Shown: positions 28,991 to 37,870, counted from the first letter of the stretch. The stretch: DNA of 64,000 nt from Affinundibacterium baiyunense (GCF_018139645.1 NZ_JAGSPM010000002.1:1-64000), one strand, 5' to 3'. Translations and numbers: made by a program. Notes: generated by a model from the sequence alone, not told the origin.

Positions 28991-29776
28991 GTGGCGACGC
29001 TACCACCTAACATGATTTTGAAACATCCTCCGCACGCTGTCTCACGTTTACGTTCTGCACGTTTAGAACGTAGCACGCGCCCTTTTCTCGCACGTGGCGG
29101 CCCAAGTGGTGAGCGATGCCCAGGGTGTCGTTTGATACTGAGCCACTGCTTTTGTGCGCTAAGAACAATCGTACTCACTCGCGCTGCGGTTTGCTTATTG
29201 ATGGCGGAACATGAGACGCTCAAGCCAAGTAACACTGGTTGGATAATCGCAGATGTGATCCCAGAAACCACCGCGTTTGGCTGGGCGCGCACCAGTGTCG
29301 ATCCGGCTTTACTCGCATTATTGGCAGATCCCCAATGGCAAGCTTATGTGGTGTTTCCTGGGGAGTTTGTTGAACCAGAACGTGTCGTGTCTGAGCTACT
29401 CACTGACGAAGAACGTCATCCCGAAATGAATACGGGTAAGCGTCCATTATTTATTTTGCTTGATGCAACCTGGCCCGAGGCGCGCAAGATCTTTAAAAAG
29501 AGCCCTTATCTGAATAACTTGCCGGTATTAAGTCTGAAACCCGATCAATTATCACGTTATCGCCTGCGACGTTCGCGGCGTGACGATCACTTATGTACCT
29601 CTGAAGTAGCAGCGCTCTGTTTAGAATTAGCGGGCGAACATCTGGCAGCGCAAACCTTGTCCGCTTATTTAGATGTGTTCACGGAACACTATTTAAGCGC
29701 GAAACAACAACGTCCACTTGATCTAAATGATGCCACTCATCAGCAATTGTACGATCTGCGGGCACAAATCAAGTAA
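28991..29776 (+). CDS. tapT: DTW-domain tRNA-uridine aminocarboxypropyltransferase
   Basis: Adds the acp group from SAM to a uridine in tRNA (acp3U), as shown for TapT (YfiP). The family D-A-T-W motif is in I-L-L-D-A-T-W-P-E-A-R-K-I-F-K-K-S, followed by R-R-S-R-R-D-D-H-L-C-T-S-E-V-A. Near the N-terminus C-P-G-C-x-x-x-x-x-H-C-F-C is the usual zinc-binding cluster. The start is unsure: GTG at 28991 or ATG at 29012; neither has a good ribosome-binding site. Confidence 0.88.
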   Translation: MATLPPNMILKHPPHAVSRLRSARLERSTRPFLARGGPSGERCPGCRLILSHCFCALRTIVLTRAAVCLLMAEHETLKPSNTGWIIADVIPETTAFGWARTSVDPALLALLADPQWQAYVVFPGEFVEPERVVSELLTDEERHPEMNTGKRPLFILLDATWPEARKIFKKSPYLNNLPVLSLKPDQLSRYRLRRSRRDDHLCTSEVAALCLELAGEHLAAQTLSAYLDVFTEHYLSAKQQRPLDLNDATHQQLYDLRAQIK

Positions 29777-29857
29777 AACAATCCCCATTCGAAACCCGAT
29801 CAGTCGCGCGCAGATTCGAACAACGCGCACATAAAAACAGATAAACTAGCGCCTTTG

Positions 29858-29890
29858 ATCCTTAGCCTTGCGCTAAGGATTTAATTTTTG
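29858..29890 (+). terminator. Terminator-like stem-loop after tapT
   Basis: ATCCTTAGC-CTTGC-GCTAAGGAT followed by a T-rich stretch, between tapT and the gene at 29916. Confidence 0.65.
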
Positions 29891-29915
29891 ATTATTTTTT
29901 ACAGGTAGTACGCAT

Positions 29916-30161
29916 ATGACTGATACGAACAAACCCGCCTTTCCTGACCGCCTCTCGGTTGATCCTCGTAGTAAATTTTATGTTGCTGAGATTTTCGAGC
30001 ACGAAGTTGGTATTTTATTAAACGGCAAAGAGCGTCTTGGCGTTGAAGAATACTGCATTAGCGAAGGTTGGATCACCGTACCTGCTGGCAAAACCTTGGA
30101 TCGCAAAGGCATGCCAATGATGATTAAGGTAAAAGGTGTTGTCGAGCCGTTTTACCGTTAA
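29916..30161 (+). CDS. DUF3297-family protein
   Basis: An 81-residue conserved protein of unknown function. It has the family pattern P-D-R-L-S-V-D-P-R-S-K-F-Y near the start and G-I-L-L-N-G-K-E-R-x-x-V-E-E-Y-C-I-S-E-G-W-I in the middle. An ACAGGTAG site lies ahead of the ATG. The next gene starts 36 bases later, in the same direction. Confidence 0.85.
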   Translation: MTDTNKPAFPDRLSVDPRSKFYVAEIFEHEVGILLNGKERLGVEEYCISEGWITVPAGKTLDRKGMPMMIKVKGVVEPFYR

Positions 30162-30196
30162 TTGTTAACACGCTAACCAGCATAGAGAGTATTTTC

Positions 30197-30631
30197 ATGT
30201 CCACACTTGCAGCAGCGATTGAATTTGCCACCCGCGCCCATGCTGGGCGTATTGGTGAAGATGGCGATCCTGAAATTTTTCACTCTATGCGCGTAATGTT
30301 GCGCTTGCAAGATGAACTAGAACGTCAAACCGCCATCTTGCATGATGTGATTGAAGATGGTGGAAAAACACCAGAAGATTTGCGTGCTGCTGGCTTTACG
30401 GAAGAAGTAATCGAGGCGGTGCAAACCTTAACTGGGCGCCCAGATGAAAGCTACGACACATACATTCAACGGGTGATCCAAGTGCCGCTAGCAACCCGTG
30501 TCAAACAAGCCGATGTCGCAGAACATGCTTCTGTGGTCAGTAAAATGCCGGTCAATGATGAACAGATTAGCCGCATGGGCAATTACCAACGAGCGCGCGC
30601 CACACTTGCTGCGGCCTTGCGCTCGTTTTAA
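30197..30631 (+). CDS. HD-domain phosphohydrolase-like protein
   Basis: A 144-residue small HD protein, similar in outline to the hydrolase part of RelA/SpoT proteins (MESH1-like). Residues A-T-R-A-H-A-G near 12-18 and I-L-H-D-V-I-E-D-G-G near 48-57 give the His and His-Asp pair of the metal site. It may hydrolyse (p)ppGpp or a related nucleotide; this is inference from fold only. Confidence 0.8.
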   Translation: MSTLAAAIEFATRAHAGRIGEDGDPEIFHSMRVMLRLQDELERQTAILHDVIEDGGKTPEDLRAAGFTEEVIEAVQTLTGRPDESYDTYIQRVIQVPLATRVKQADVAEHASVVSKMPVNDEQISRMGNYQRARATLAAALRSF

Positions 30632-30725
30632 TTCATCTCGCTTTATTGATTCGCTTTATTTATTCACACCGCACATTTGCATTACCCATATCATTTTATT
30701 GCTTGGTATGGGTGATACGTTTTAC

Positions 30726-31019
30726 TTAGGTATTTTTGCGCCACGCCGTCACATTGGCGGGTACGTTTTCAATAAACATCATCCCCGACCAAATCTTGCT
30801 ATAGCCAGCAGGCGGCTGGTCGGTACTCAAACTCAATTTGAGCGCGTTTGGTTGCGCTAAATCGAGTTCTTCGAAATTCATTTGGTTTATATTTTTTGTC
30901 GGCGTACTGACCATTGCTGCATCAAGAAATTGCGCGAACCTTAATTCAAAATTGGTAATTGCTAGTTCTGTTTTTTGTAAGGACAAATTGCCATCACTTT
31001 GCGCTTGTATGTTTGCCAT
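30726..31019 (-). CDS. Hypothetical protein, pairs with upstream lipoprotein gene
   Basis: A 97-residue soluble protein; no family recognised. It has no signal or membrane segment, and the tail reads I-W-S-G-M-M-F-I-E-N-V-P. A good GGGAG site lies ahead of the ATG at 31019. It follows the lipoprotein gene on the same strand by 65 bases, so the two may be co-transcribed. Confidence 0.6.
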   Translation of the reverse strand: MANIQAQSDGNLSLQKTELAITNFELRFAQFLDAAMVSTPTKNINQMNFEELDLAQPNALKLSLSTDQPPAGYSKIWSGMMFIENVPANVTAWRKNT

Positions 31020-31084
31020 ACTTTGCTCCCTTATATCGAGGATTTGATTGCGATCAAATCATTGTTGTTACTGTTTTTAAGTGG

Positions 31085-32083
31085 CTACTTACTACCCTGT
31101 TCTGAAGAATTGACAGCGATACCCGCAGCGGTAAGCGCATCTCGCCATAGGCTATCTTTGCTGCTGCCAGAATTGCGGAATTCACGCGAGATCGCTGATT
31201 TAGCTGTGGCAAAGTCGGTGTAAGTTGCAGGTGCTCCGGTAACTTTGCTCAACACCGCATTGATTTTTTGCAGATTCTCTGGTGTATCTGCGGCCAAAGT
31301 TTTTAATGCATCCGCTAAATTTTTGGTCTCTGCTAACTGCGCTTCGGTGGGCACGCTCAACTCACGAATGTTTTGCGTCGCTTGTTTGTCTTTGTTGAAT
31401 GAATCGACTTGGATCGCATCAATCGCACCGATTAAAGTGCCTGCCATTTCATAGGCATTCAAATCATCTAGCGCTCTGGTCAAGGGATAATCTTCTATGC
31501 TCTTGGCGCTGCCTTTTAAAATCTCAATCAAGACTTGTTTGCGCTGCGCGTTCATGGTCGCAACTAAGGCTGGAATTGTTTTATCAAAGTAAAAGTATTT
31601 GTCGATAGTGGCCTTGCCACCGGTGATGCCTGCCGCAGCTAAAGCAATATTGGTCTTAGCGCGCATCGCACCGGTTGCTGCGCTGGCTAAATTCAAGCCT
31701 ATCAATACGCCATCGGTACCCGCATCTAGATGTTGCTTGTCTACGCCGAGATCACGTACAAAACGTTGATACCGAATATTGTATAAAGCCAATCGACCAT
31801 TAATAAATTCGTTTCGCTGTTGCGCAGTCGGATTGCTGCCATAGGTTGAAAGCTTGGCAGCAGTTTGATACATGGTTTCTAAAGCTTTTAAATCTTCATC
31901 GTAACTAAACGCAGGCGCAGGCGCACCACCGTTTTGCATCGTGCTACATGCGCTTAGTGTCAATACAGCAAACCCACACAAAACCGCGCGTCGCGTTTGT
32001 GCTGCCAATAAACCTAACAAACGGAACAAGGGCAATTGCTGCATCGGTCTGCTTGCTTCAAATTGTCTTACTAGATGACTCAT
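31085..32083 (-). CDS. Putative lipoprotein of unknown function
   Basis: A 332-residue protein with a hydrophobic stretch and lipobox L-T-L-S-A-C ending near residue 46, so it is likely exported and lipid-anchored. The region before it (about 32 residues, with an R-R pair) is longer than usual for a signal peptide, and I see no better start; the ATG at 32083 follows GGGAGG. The mature part is Ala-rich and helical, with a G-L-N-L-A-S-A-A-T-G-A segment near 130. No family is recognised. Confidence 0.7.
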   Translation of the reverse strand: MSHLVRQFEASRPMQQLPLFRLLGLLAAQTRRAVLCGFAVLTLSACSTMQNGGAPAPAFSYDEDLKALETMYQTAAKLSTYGSNPTAQQRNEFINGRLALYNIRYQRFVRDLGVDKQHLDAGTDGVLIGLNLASAATGAMRAKTNIALAAAGITGGKATIDKYFYFDKTIPALVATMNAQRKQVLIEILKGSAKSIEDYPLTRALDDLNAYEMAGTLIGAIDAIQVDSFNKDKQATQNIRELSVPTEAQLAETKNLADALKTLAADTPENLQKINAVLSKVTGAPATYTDFATAKSAISREFRNSGSSKDSLWRDALTAAGIAVNSSEQGSK

Positions 32084-32514
32084 GGTTATTTCCCTCCCTG
32101 ATCAATACTTTGGATAGCCTGCGCTTTTAATTTGGACTAAAGAACAATAGCAATAAAATTTAATAAAAACGAGTGTCATTTTGATTAACAAATGAATTTT
32201 TCTTCTTACTCCACGCTTTTGAGGCTAAGGCGCGACACTGAAAATTCATTTGAAGATGGGCATGCATAAGTTGTGCCAGTGATATGCCAAGGAACTAAGA
32301 TTGACCATAAAGGACTAAGCTCATCAAGCTCGATAAAAATGTTTGCCTTGCAGTGATACGCATCTGCTTACCTGATCTAATTCACTAACGAGAACAGCAA
32401 GCGATTCACTTGCGATAAACACGCGGGTAAGGAATACTAGCCGTCGTTGCCAATTTAAAATTTCACGAAAACAATACGGCCAATTAAATAGAACTCTGAT
32501 TGAGGAATAATCGA
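32084..32514. other. Gene-free stretch before the M16 peptidase, with an inverted repeat
   Basis: No supported gene. It holds perfect 12-base inverted arms CAAATGAATTTT (32189-32200) and AAAATTCATTTG (32241-32252), 40 bases apart. The promoters of the two divergent flanking genes must lie here. Confidence 0.5.
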
Positions 32515-35394
32515 ATGAAACCTTTAAGTCTTTCCCTCTTGATCGCTGCGGCATTAGGCAGCTCTGTCACACTACCAGTACCAGTCAACGCAGCTACAGC
32601 ATCAACTGAAAAGCCCGCGACTAAAAATCAAAATAAAGCAGCCAAAGCCAGCCTGAAAGTGGACTACCAAAAATTCACGCTCGCGAATGGGCTTGATGTG
32701 ATTTTGCATGTCGATCGTTCTGATCCTGTGGTGGCAGTCAATCTAACTGCGCATGTTGGCTCCTCAAGAGAGAAAGCTGGCCGTACTGGTTTTGCGCATT
32801 TGTTTGAACACTTATTGTTCTTAGAATCTGAAAATCTAGGTAAAGGCGGCTTAGATAAAATGTCAGCGCGCATTGGCGGCTCTGGCGCCAATGGTTCGAC
32901 TTCACAAGACCGCACCAATTATTTGCAAACCGTGCCCAAAGACGCTTTAGAAAAAATGATTTGGGCAGAAGCCGACAAGCTGGGCTGGTTTATCAATACC
33001 GTGACGGATCAAGTATTAGCGAAAGAAAAGCAAGTCGTTAAAAACGAGAAGCGCCAAAGTGTTGACAATAATCCTTACGGTCATACTTCCTACGTGATCG
33101 ACAAAGCGCTCTACCCTGCGGATCATCCCTACAACTGGCAAGTGATCGGCTCGCTAGAAGACCTACAAAACGCGACCGTAGATGATGTCAAAGAATTTTT
33201 CCGCCGTTGGTATGTACCAAACAATGTGAGCTTGGTGATTGCTGGTGATTTTGATCCTGCCCAGGCGAAAAAATGGGTAGAGAAATATTTTGGCGAGATC
33301 CAACGCGGTGAAGAAATCAAACCTCTACCAAAACGCGCTGGCGTAGTGAAAGAAACCGTCAAGCTCTATCACGAAGATAATTTTGCACGCGTTCCTGCGT
33401 TGACCATGGTCTGGCCTGCGGTCGAACAATTGCATGCCGATTCTTATGCACTCGATGTATTGAGTCAGTATTTATCACGCGGTAAAAAGGCGCCGTTTTA
33501 TCAAGTATTGGTTGAAGATAAAAAGCTCACATCCAACGTCAGCATCGGCAATCGCACAGGTGAATTAGCTGGGCAATTTATGTTGAGTGTGCGCGCATTT
33601 GATGGCAAATCTCTGGACGAAGTGGCTGCTGGAGTGAGCCAAGCCTTTGCAAAATTTGAGAAAGAAGGCATCTCAGACAAAGATCTCAACCGAATTAAAG
33701 CAGGACAAGAAACGCAGTTTTACAATTCGCTCTCTAGCGTGCTCGGCAAATCTGCGCAATTGGCCGAATACAATTACTTGACGGGCAATCCTGGCTTTGT
33801 TGAGCAAGACATCAAAAACATTTTGGCGGTGACGCCCGCTGATGTAATGCGTGTTTATGAGAAGTACATCAAAGGCAAAAACTATGTAGCGACCAGTTTT
33901 GTACCTAAAGGCAAAGTCAATCTGGCGTTAAGCGGATCAAGCAAAGCCGAAGTGGTAGAAGAAAAAATTGTACAAGGTGCGGAAGCGGCAGTCGATCCAA
34001 ATATCAATGCCAGTTATACCAAAACCCCATCGAAGATCAAACGCGATCAAGAGCCTGCCTACGGCGCTGCAGCCGAGGTGAAAGTGCCTAAGGTATGGGA
34101 AGGCAAACTGCAAAATGGTTTGCGTGTGTATGGCATCCAAAATGATGAAGTGCCATTGGTGCAGTTTGAAATGCAAATCGATGGTGGCTTACTTTTGGAA
34201 GACATCAACAAAGTCGGCGTCGCCAATTTAATGGCACGCATGATGACACAAGGTACCGCGAAGAAAACACCGCAAGAATTAGAAGAAGCAATACAACAGT
34301 TGGGCGCATCGATTGCGGTAAATGCACGCACTGAAGACATTCGTATTACGGTCAATACTTTAGCCCGCAACTACCAAGCAACTTTGGCCTTGCTTGAAGA
34401 AATTCTGTTAGAGCCGCGTTGGGATGAAAAAGAATTTGCCTTGCTAAAGCAAAACATGCTTAGCCAAATTCGCCAACAAGAAGCCAATCCTAACGTTGTT
34501 GCAGCGAATGCTTATAACAAGCTGATTTATGGCGATAAAAATATTCGCTCACGCAACATCTTGGGATCAGAAGAAACGGTTAAAGCAATCACGATGGATG
34601 ATTTGAAAGCGTATTACCAAAAAAATCTATCGCCATCGGTAACCCGTATGCATGTGGTCGGTGCCTTACCAAAAGCGACCGTCGAGAAGTCATTAGCGCA
34701 ATTGGCGACGAAATGGCAGGCGAAGAAAGTTGAATTACCTGCAGCGAATCTAGCGGCTTCAGATGCGCAACAAACGCAAGGGAAAGTATATTTTGTAGAT
34801 ATTCCTGACGCGAAACAATCCGTTTTACAGATTGGCTATCCTGCACTGGCGGCAACCGATAAAGATTACTACCCAGCGAATGTGATGAACTATATCTTAG
34901 GTGGCGGCGGCTTTGCTTCGCGCCTCACTCAAGAATTGCGCGAAAGTAAAGGCTACACCTATGGTATTCGCTCTGGCTTTAGCGGCACCAAGAGCGTCGG
35001 CGATTTCAGCATTAGCAGCGGTGTCCGCACCAATGTGACGCTTGAGTCAACCCAATTGATCAAAAAAATCCTGCAAGACTTCACTGTCACTTATTCAGAT
35101 GCCGATTTAGAAACGACGAAGAGTTTCCTCATCAAGAGCAATGCGCGCGCATTTGAAACTGCATCAGCCAAACTCGGCATGTTAGATAACATCAGCAAAT
35201 ACGGCTGGACCGCAAATTACGTGAAAGAGCGCGAGCAAATCGTCAAAACCATGACGGTGGATCAAATCAAAGCACTGTCACAAAAATACCTTGATCCAAA
35301 TAAGATGATTTGGTTGGTAGTAGGTGATGCAAAAACCCAATTACCTCGTATGAAAGAATTGGGCTTGGGTGAGCCTGTGTTGTTGAGTAAATAG
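32515..35394 (+). CDS. M16-family zinc peptidase, exported, two-domain
   Basis: A ~959-residue insulinase/pitrilysin-type peptidase with a signal peptide (L-S-L-L-I-A-A-A-L-G-S, cleavage near V-N-A). The active N-terminal half carries the inverted zinc motif H-L-F-E-H at about 95-99 with a downstream glutamate. The second half repeats the fold without a zinc motif (G-V-A-N-L-M-A-R-M-M) but keeps the late G-x-Y-G/R-xG-type segment, as usual in this family. Start ATG 32515 follows GAGGA; the five upstream codons are not needed. It probably degrades peptides in the periplasm. Confidence 0.92.
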   Translation: MKPLSLSLLIAAALGSSVTLPVPVNAATASTEKPATKNQNKAAKASLKVDYQKFTLANGLDVILHVDRSDPVVAVNLTAHVGSSREKAGRTGFAHLFEHLLFLESENLGKGGLDKMSARIGGSGANGSTSQDRTNYLQTVPKDALEKMIWAEADKLGWFINTVTDQVLAKEKQVVKNEKRQSVDNNPYGHTSYVIDKALYPADHPYNWQVIGSLEDLQNATVDDVKEFFRRWYVPNNVSLVIAGDFDPAQAKKWVEKYFGEIQRGEEIKPLPKRAGVVKETVKLYHEDNFARVPALTMVWPAVEQLHADSYALDVLSQYLSRGKKAPFYQVLVEDKKLTSNVSIGNRTGELAGQFMLSVRAFDGKSLDEVAAGVSQAFAKFEKEGISDKDLNRIKAGQETQFYNSLSSVLGKSAQLAEYNYLTGNPGFVEQDIKNILAVTPADVMRVYEKYIKGKNYVATSFVPKGKVNLALSGSSKAEVVEEKIVQGAEAAVDPNINASYTKTPSKIKRDQEPAYGAAAEVKVPKVWEGKLQNGLRVYGIQNDEVPLVQFEMQIDGGLLLEDINKVGVANLMARMMTQGTAKKTPQELEEAIQQLGASIAVNARTEDIRITVNTLARNYQATLALLEEILLEPRWDEKEFALLKQNMLSQIRQQEANPNVVAANAYNKLIYGDKNIRSRNILGSEETVKAITMDDLKAYYQKNLSPSVTRMHVVGALPKATVEKSLAQLATKWQAKKVELPAANLAASDAQQTQGKVYFVDIPDAKQSVLQIGYPALAATDKDYYPANVMNYILGGGGFASRLTQELRESKGYTYGIRSGFSGTKSVGDFSISSGVRTNVTLESTQLIKKILQDFTVTYSDADLETTKSFLIKSNARAFETASAKLGMLDNISKYGWTANYVKEREQIVKTMTVDQIKALSQKYLDPNKMIWLVVGDAKTQLPRMKELGLGEPVLLSK

Positions 35395-35403
35395 CATAAG
35401 GTT

Positions 35404-35440
35404 TTGGGCATGGTTGAACCATGCCCAAGAACCGATTTTT
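35404..35440 (+). terminator. Stem-loop after the M16 peptidase gene
   Basis: TTGGGCATGGTT and AACCATGCCCAA form a near-perfect stem, followed by GAACCGATTTTT. The T run is displaced, so its strength is uncertain. Confidence 0.6.
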
Positions 35441-35586
35441 GGAAGAAAATTCGTTAAAACGCTCGATTGTGGAATTATTCGTACGATCGTAGAAACGAAA
35501 TTAAGTATCTAAGGATTGGCACAAAGATCACTAAACCCAAGCAATGAGCCGTGAAAAAACGTTGCAGATCTCAACTAGTATGGCGC

Positions 35587-36012
35587 TTAGTACAAAGTAA
35601 AATTGTTCGACAGCACCACATACTCTTTCTGATGTGCTTGCATTTTTTGTAGCGTATCAAATGTTACTCTATTGGACGCCAGCGGATTAATGTTCAAGAC
35701 GAAGTAAACATAGCTATGATTTGCCCACAAGTTCGTTAGATTTTTCTCAAATTGAATTTGACTAACTGCTTTCCCTTTCCACAAAAGTGTGTCGTCAAAA
35801 TCGATCGTAATATTGATTTCCTCCCTAGGCATACCTGAATTAACCGACATCCCAACACACGTTGGCATATACAAAGACACCTGCTGCGGCATTTTTGGAG
35901 TTGGTCGGGTGATCAAGAACGTCATTACTGCAACAAATATTAAAGAAATCCATGTCGTGAAATCCATCACAAACTTTTCCTCAATTCCGGAATTCGCTTT
36001 TTCGATATTCAT
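35587..36012 (-). CDS. ExbD/TolR-like membrane protein
   Basis: A ~141-residue protein with one hydrophobic segment (W-I-S-L-I-F-V-A-V-M-T-F-L-I) and then a soluble domain whose I-T-I-D-F-D-D-T-L-L-W-K-G-K-A-V segment resembles the periplasmic domain of ExbD/TolR (I-T-V-x-x-D-G-x-x-x-x-N-G-x-x-V). No ExbB or TonB gene is adjacent, so it stands alone. Start choice is uncertain: ATG 36012 follows AGGA at five bases; ATG 36018 and the ATG before D-F-T-T-W are options. It is divergent from the operator array at 36085. Confidence 0.5.
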   Translation of the reverse strand: MNIEKANSGIEEKFVMDFTTWISLIFVAVMTFLITRPTPKMPQQVSLYMPTCVGMSVNSGMPREEINITIDFDDTLLWKGKAVSQIQFEKNLTNLWANHSYVYFVLNINPLASNRVTFDTLQKMQAHQKEYVVLSNNFTLY

Positions 36013-36084
36013 ACGCATCCTAATTGTCAAAGCTATTCAATAAACTACCATGTAACACTTTTTCGCCACAAGTTAAAAAATTTA

Positions 36085-36102
36085 TGTAAAGGATGCTTGA
36101 CA
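36085..36102 (-). promoter_or_regulatory. 18-bp operator-like site 1 (reverse orientation)
   Basis: TGTAAAGGATGCTTGACA, the complement of the consensus TGTCAARCRTGCTTTACA shared with the three sites downstream. It contains the TTGACA -35 of the candidate promoter. Confidence 0.6.
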
Positions 36103-36124
36103 AAGTTTTTTTTTGGTTTAATAT
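36097..36124 (+). promoter_or_regulatory. Candidate sigma-70 promoter before the 36431 gene
   Basis: TTGACA (36097-36102) and TAATAT (36119-36124) with a 16-base spacer, overlapped by site 1 at the -35 and followed at once by site 2. This is a typical arrangement for a repressor. Confidence 0.55.
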
Positions 36125-36141
36125 GTCAAACATGCTTTACA
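36124..36141 (+). promoter_or_regulatory. 18-bp operator-like site 2
   Basis: TGTCAAACATGCTTTACA. It begins at the last base of the -10 and covers the expected transcription start. Confidence 0.6.
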
Positions 36142-36212
36142 CATTAAGCGAATTGCAGCGAAATGCTAGTAGTGCTGAATGAGCGAAGTAGAGAGCAAAA
36201 TAAGATTCAATT

Positions 36213-36252
36213 AGCAGCTGATCAGGGAATTTTCCATCGCTGCTTATTTTTT
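36213..36252 (+). terminator. Terminator-like hairpin between sites 2 and 3
   Basis: AGCAGC and GCTGCT arms (36213-36218, 36239-36244) followed by TATTTTTT. It would lie in the leader of the 36431 gene, either as an attenuator or as the end of a short RNA. Confidence 0.4.
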
Positions 36253-36261
36253 AAATTCGCA

Positions 36262-36279
36262 TGTCAAGCGTGCTTTACA
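36262..36279 (+). promoter_or_regulatory. 18-bp operator-like site 3
   Basis: TGTCAAGCGTGCTTTACA, same orientation as sites 2 and 4. The half-sites TGTCAAGC and GCTTTACA are complementary with one mismatch, as for a dimeric repressor. Confidence 0.6.
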
Positions 36280-36328
36280 TGCAAGTAAGCGTAGCAGCAG
36301 AAGAAATTACGTAGTCTTTTTTTAGTAG

Positions 36329-36360
36329 CAAGGTGTCTTTGGATTCCCTGCTTTTTTTAT
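36329..36360 (+). terminator. Terminator-like hairpin between sites 3 and 4
   Basis: AGCAAGG and CCCTGCT arms (one mismatch) followed by seven T. It repeats the site-then-hairpin order seen upstream. Confidence 0.45.
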
Positions 36361-36369
36361 CGCCCGCTG

Positions 36370-36387
36370 TGTCAACTTTACTTTACA
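36370..36387 (+). promoter_or_regulatory. 18-bp operator-like site 4
   Basis: TGTCAACTTTACTTTACA, the most diverged of the four, 43 bases before the ATG at 36431. Confidence 0.5.
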
Positions 36388-36430
36388 TCAGTGGCAAAAA
36401 CATTCAATTCATTCATTTAAGGAGAACACC

Positions 36431-36817
36431 ATGAACAAGCTCACGATCAACACACAATCTCGCAACGAACTCAACGCAGCAATTATTTTGGCAGCACTGA
36501 TCTGGTCTTTGATCATGATTTTTGCAGATGAAATTGTTACCACTCACAGCCGTCATGCATTGAACTTGCTGCCTTTATTGCCTGTGACAATTTTTAGTAT
36601 GGCTTTACTTCGCCACTACAAACGTATTGCGGTTGAACAAGTAAAACAGCAAACGCAAAACATCGTTGCAGCTGGATTGGCGACAAGTCTGTTTGCTGCA
36701 TTCTTCAGTCAAGCGGCTGGCGGTGGTTTTACACAAATCAGCGCGATCACTATCTATTCTTGTTTCGCAATTAGTCTGTGCGGCATTAACAGTGTGCGCA
36801 AACACTTTCAGTTTTAA
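36431..36817 (+). CDS. Small membrane protein of unknown function
   Basis: A 128-residue protein with about four hydrophobic segments (A-A-I-I-L-A-A-L-I-W-S-L-I-M-I-F, L-L-P-L-L-P-V-T-I-F-S-M-A-L-L, a third in A-A-G-L-A-T-S-L-F-A-A-F-F, and I-T-I-Y-S-C-F-A-I-S-L-C). No family recognised. A strong AAGGAG site precedes the ATG. The 18-bp site array upstream suggests tight control. An alpha/beta hydrolase gene follows 81 bases later with the same GAGAACACC-ATG start context, so the two may form one unit. Confidence 0.75.
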   Translation: MNKLTINTQSRNELNAAIILAALIWSLIMIFADEIVTTHSRHALNLLPLLPVTIFSMALLRHYKRIAVEQVKQQTQNIVAAGLATSLFAAFFSQAAGGGFTQISAITIYSCFAISLCGINSVRKHFQF

Positions 36818-36898
36818 TTTCAGTTTTAATTTCAGTCTTAATTTTAGTTCTATCCAATGATCTCAAACCCAAACATCTTTTTAAGAATCGAGAACACC

Positions 36899-37870
36899 AT
36901 GACATTGAGCAAAGTAATCCAAATCAGTTTTTCTACCATTGTATTTGTCGCTTGCACCGTGGCGACAGCTTACCAAGTAGCGATGGCAGCGCCAGCAACC
37001 ACAACAACTACAGCTGCAACTGCAAGCGCCACCACCAAAGCCGAACAATTTCAAGTGGGCAGTATGTATGTGGAAAAATATACGAATCCGAATGCGAAAG
37101 GTGCTCCAGTCATTTTGATTCCCGGCTTATCGAGCGGTGGTTATGTGTGGGATGACACGGTCAAACATCTACAGAAAGAGCACGAACTATATGTCATTAC
37201 ATTGGCAGGTTTTAATGGCAAACCTGCGATGGCTGGCCCAAAGATGGCAAAGGCAAAAGAATCCTTATTGACCTTGATCCAAACCCAAAAAATTCACAAG
37301 CCAGTGTTGGTTGGACATAGTTTGGGCTCAGCTTTATCGATCTGGTTCGCCCAATCACATTCCGATTTAATTCGTGGTGTGTTTGGCGTCGATGGTTTGC
37401 CCGTGTTCCCACGCTCAGAAAATATGAATCAAGATCAACGCAATGCAATGGCAGATAATTTGCGCGTGCAAATGGGTAGCGCCGATCAAAAGACCTATGC
37501 ACAGCAACAAGTCCAATACATGCGCACAATGGGCGTAGTTGATGTGCAATTAGCCGATAAGATCGCCGCCTTGAGTGCACAAAGTGATCCAGCTGCTAGC
37601 GCCGAATACATGGCAGATTTATTTCGCCTCGATTTGCGCAAAGACTTGCCAGCAATCGGCGTGCCACTGGCGATGGTATCACCCTACTACGCACCAGATT
37701 TTGCGGCATCAAATCTCACCGCCGAGGCAAAACACGCTTATTACGAAGGCTTAATGAAAGGTACACCGAAATTACGCATGGTACCAATCGCCGGCGCCCG
37801 CCACTTCCCCATGTATGACCAAGCGCAGGTGTTTCAGGAAAAGTTGGCTGAGTTTATCAATAGCTTATAG
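36899..37870 (+). CDS. Alpha/beta hydrolase, exported
   Basis: A ~323-residue protein with an N-terminal hydrophobic export signal (I-Q-I-S-F-S-T-I-V-F-V-A-C-T-V-A, likely cleavage near M-A-A-P). It has the alpha/beta hydrolase signs: P-V-I-L-I-P-G-L-S-S-G-G oxyanion strand, nucleophile elbow V-G-H-S-L-G-S-A-L, and the late catalytic His in I-A-G-A-R-H-F-P-M. I chose ATG 36899, matching the GAGAACACC-ATG context of the gene before it; the frame opens at 36857. The substrate is unknown. Confidence 0.88.
   Translation: MTLSKVIQISFSTIVFVACTVATAYQVAMAAPATTTTTAATASATTKAEQFQVGSMYVEKYTNPNAKGAPVILIPGLSSGGYVWDDTVKHLQKEHELYVITLAGFNGKPAMAGPKMAKAKESLLTLIQTQKIHKPVLVGHSLGSALSIWFAQSHSDLIRGVFGVDGLPVFPRSENMNQDQRNAMADNLRVQMGSADQKTYAQQQVQYMRTMGVVDVQLADKIAALSAQSDPAASAEYMADLFRLDLRKDLPAIGVPLAMVSPYYAPDFAASNLTAEAKHAYYEGLMKGTPKLRMVPIAGARHFPMYDQAQVFQEKLAEFINSL

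Noticed and set aside
28791..29006. 71-codon minus-strand frame between the sensor kinase and tapT
   Set aside because: No ribosome-binding site, no family resemblance, and it overlaps the tapT start.
36085..36387. CRISPR-like array from the four 18-base repeats
   Set aside because: Spacing is irregular (39, 138 and 108 bases), one copy is inverted, and no cas gene is near. Operator sites explain it better.
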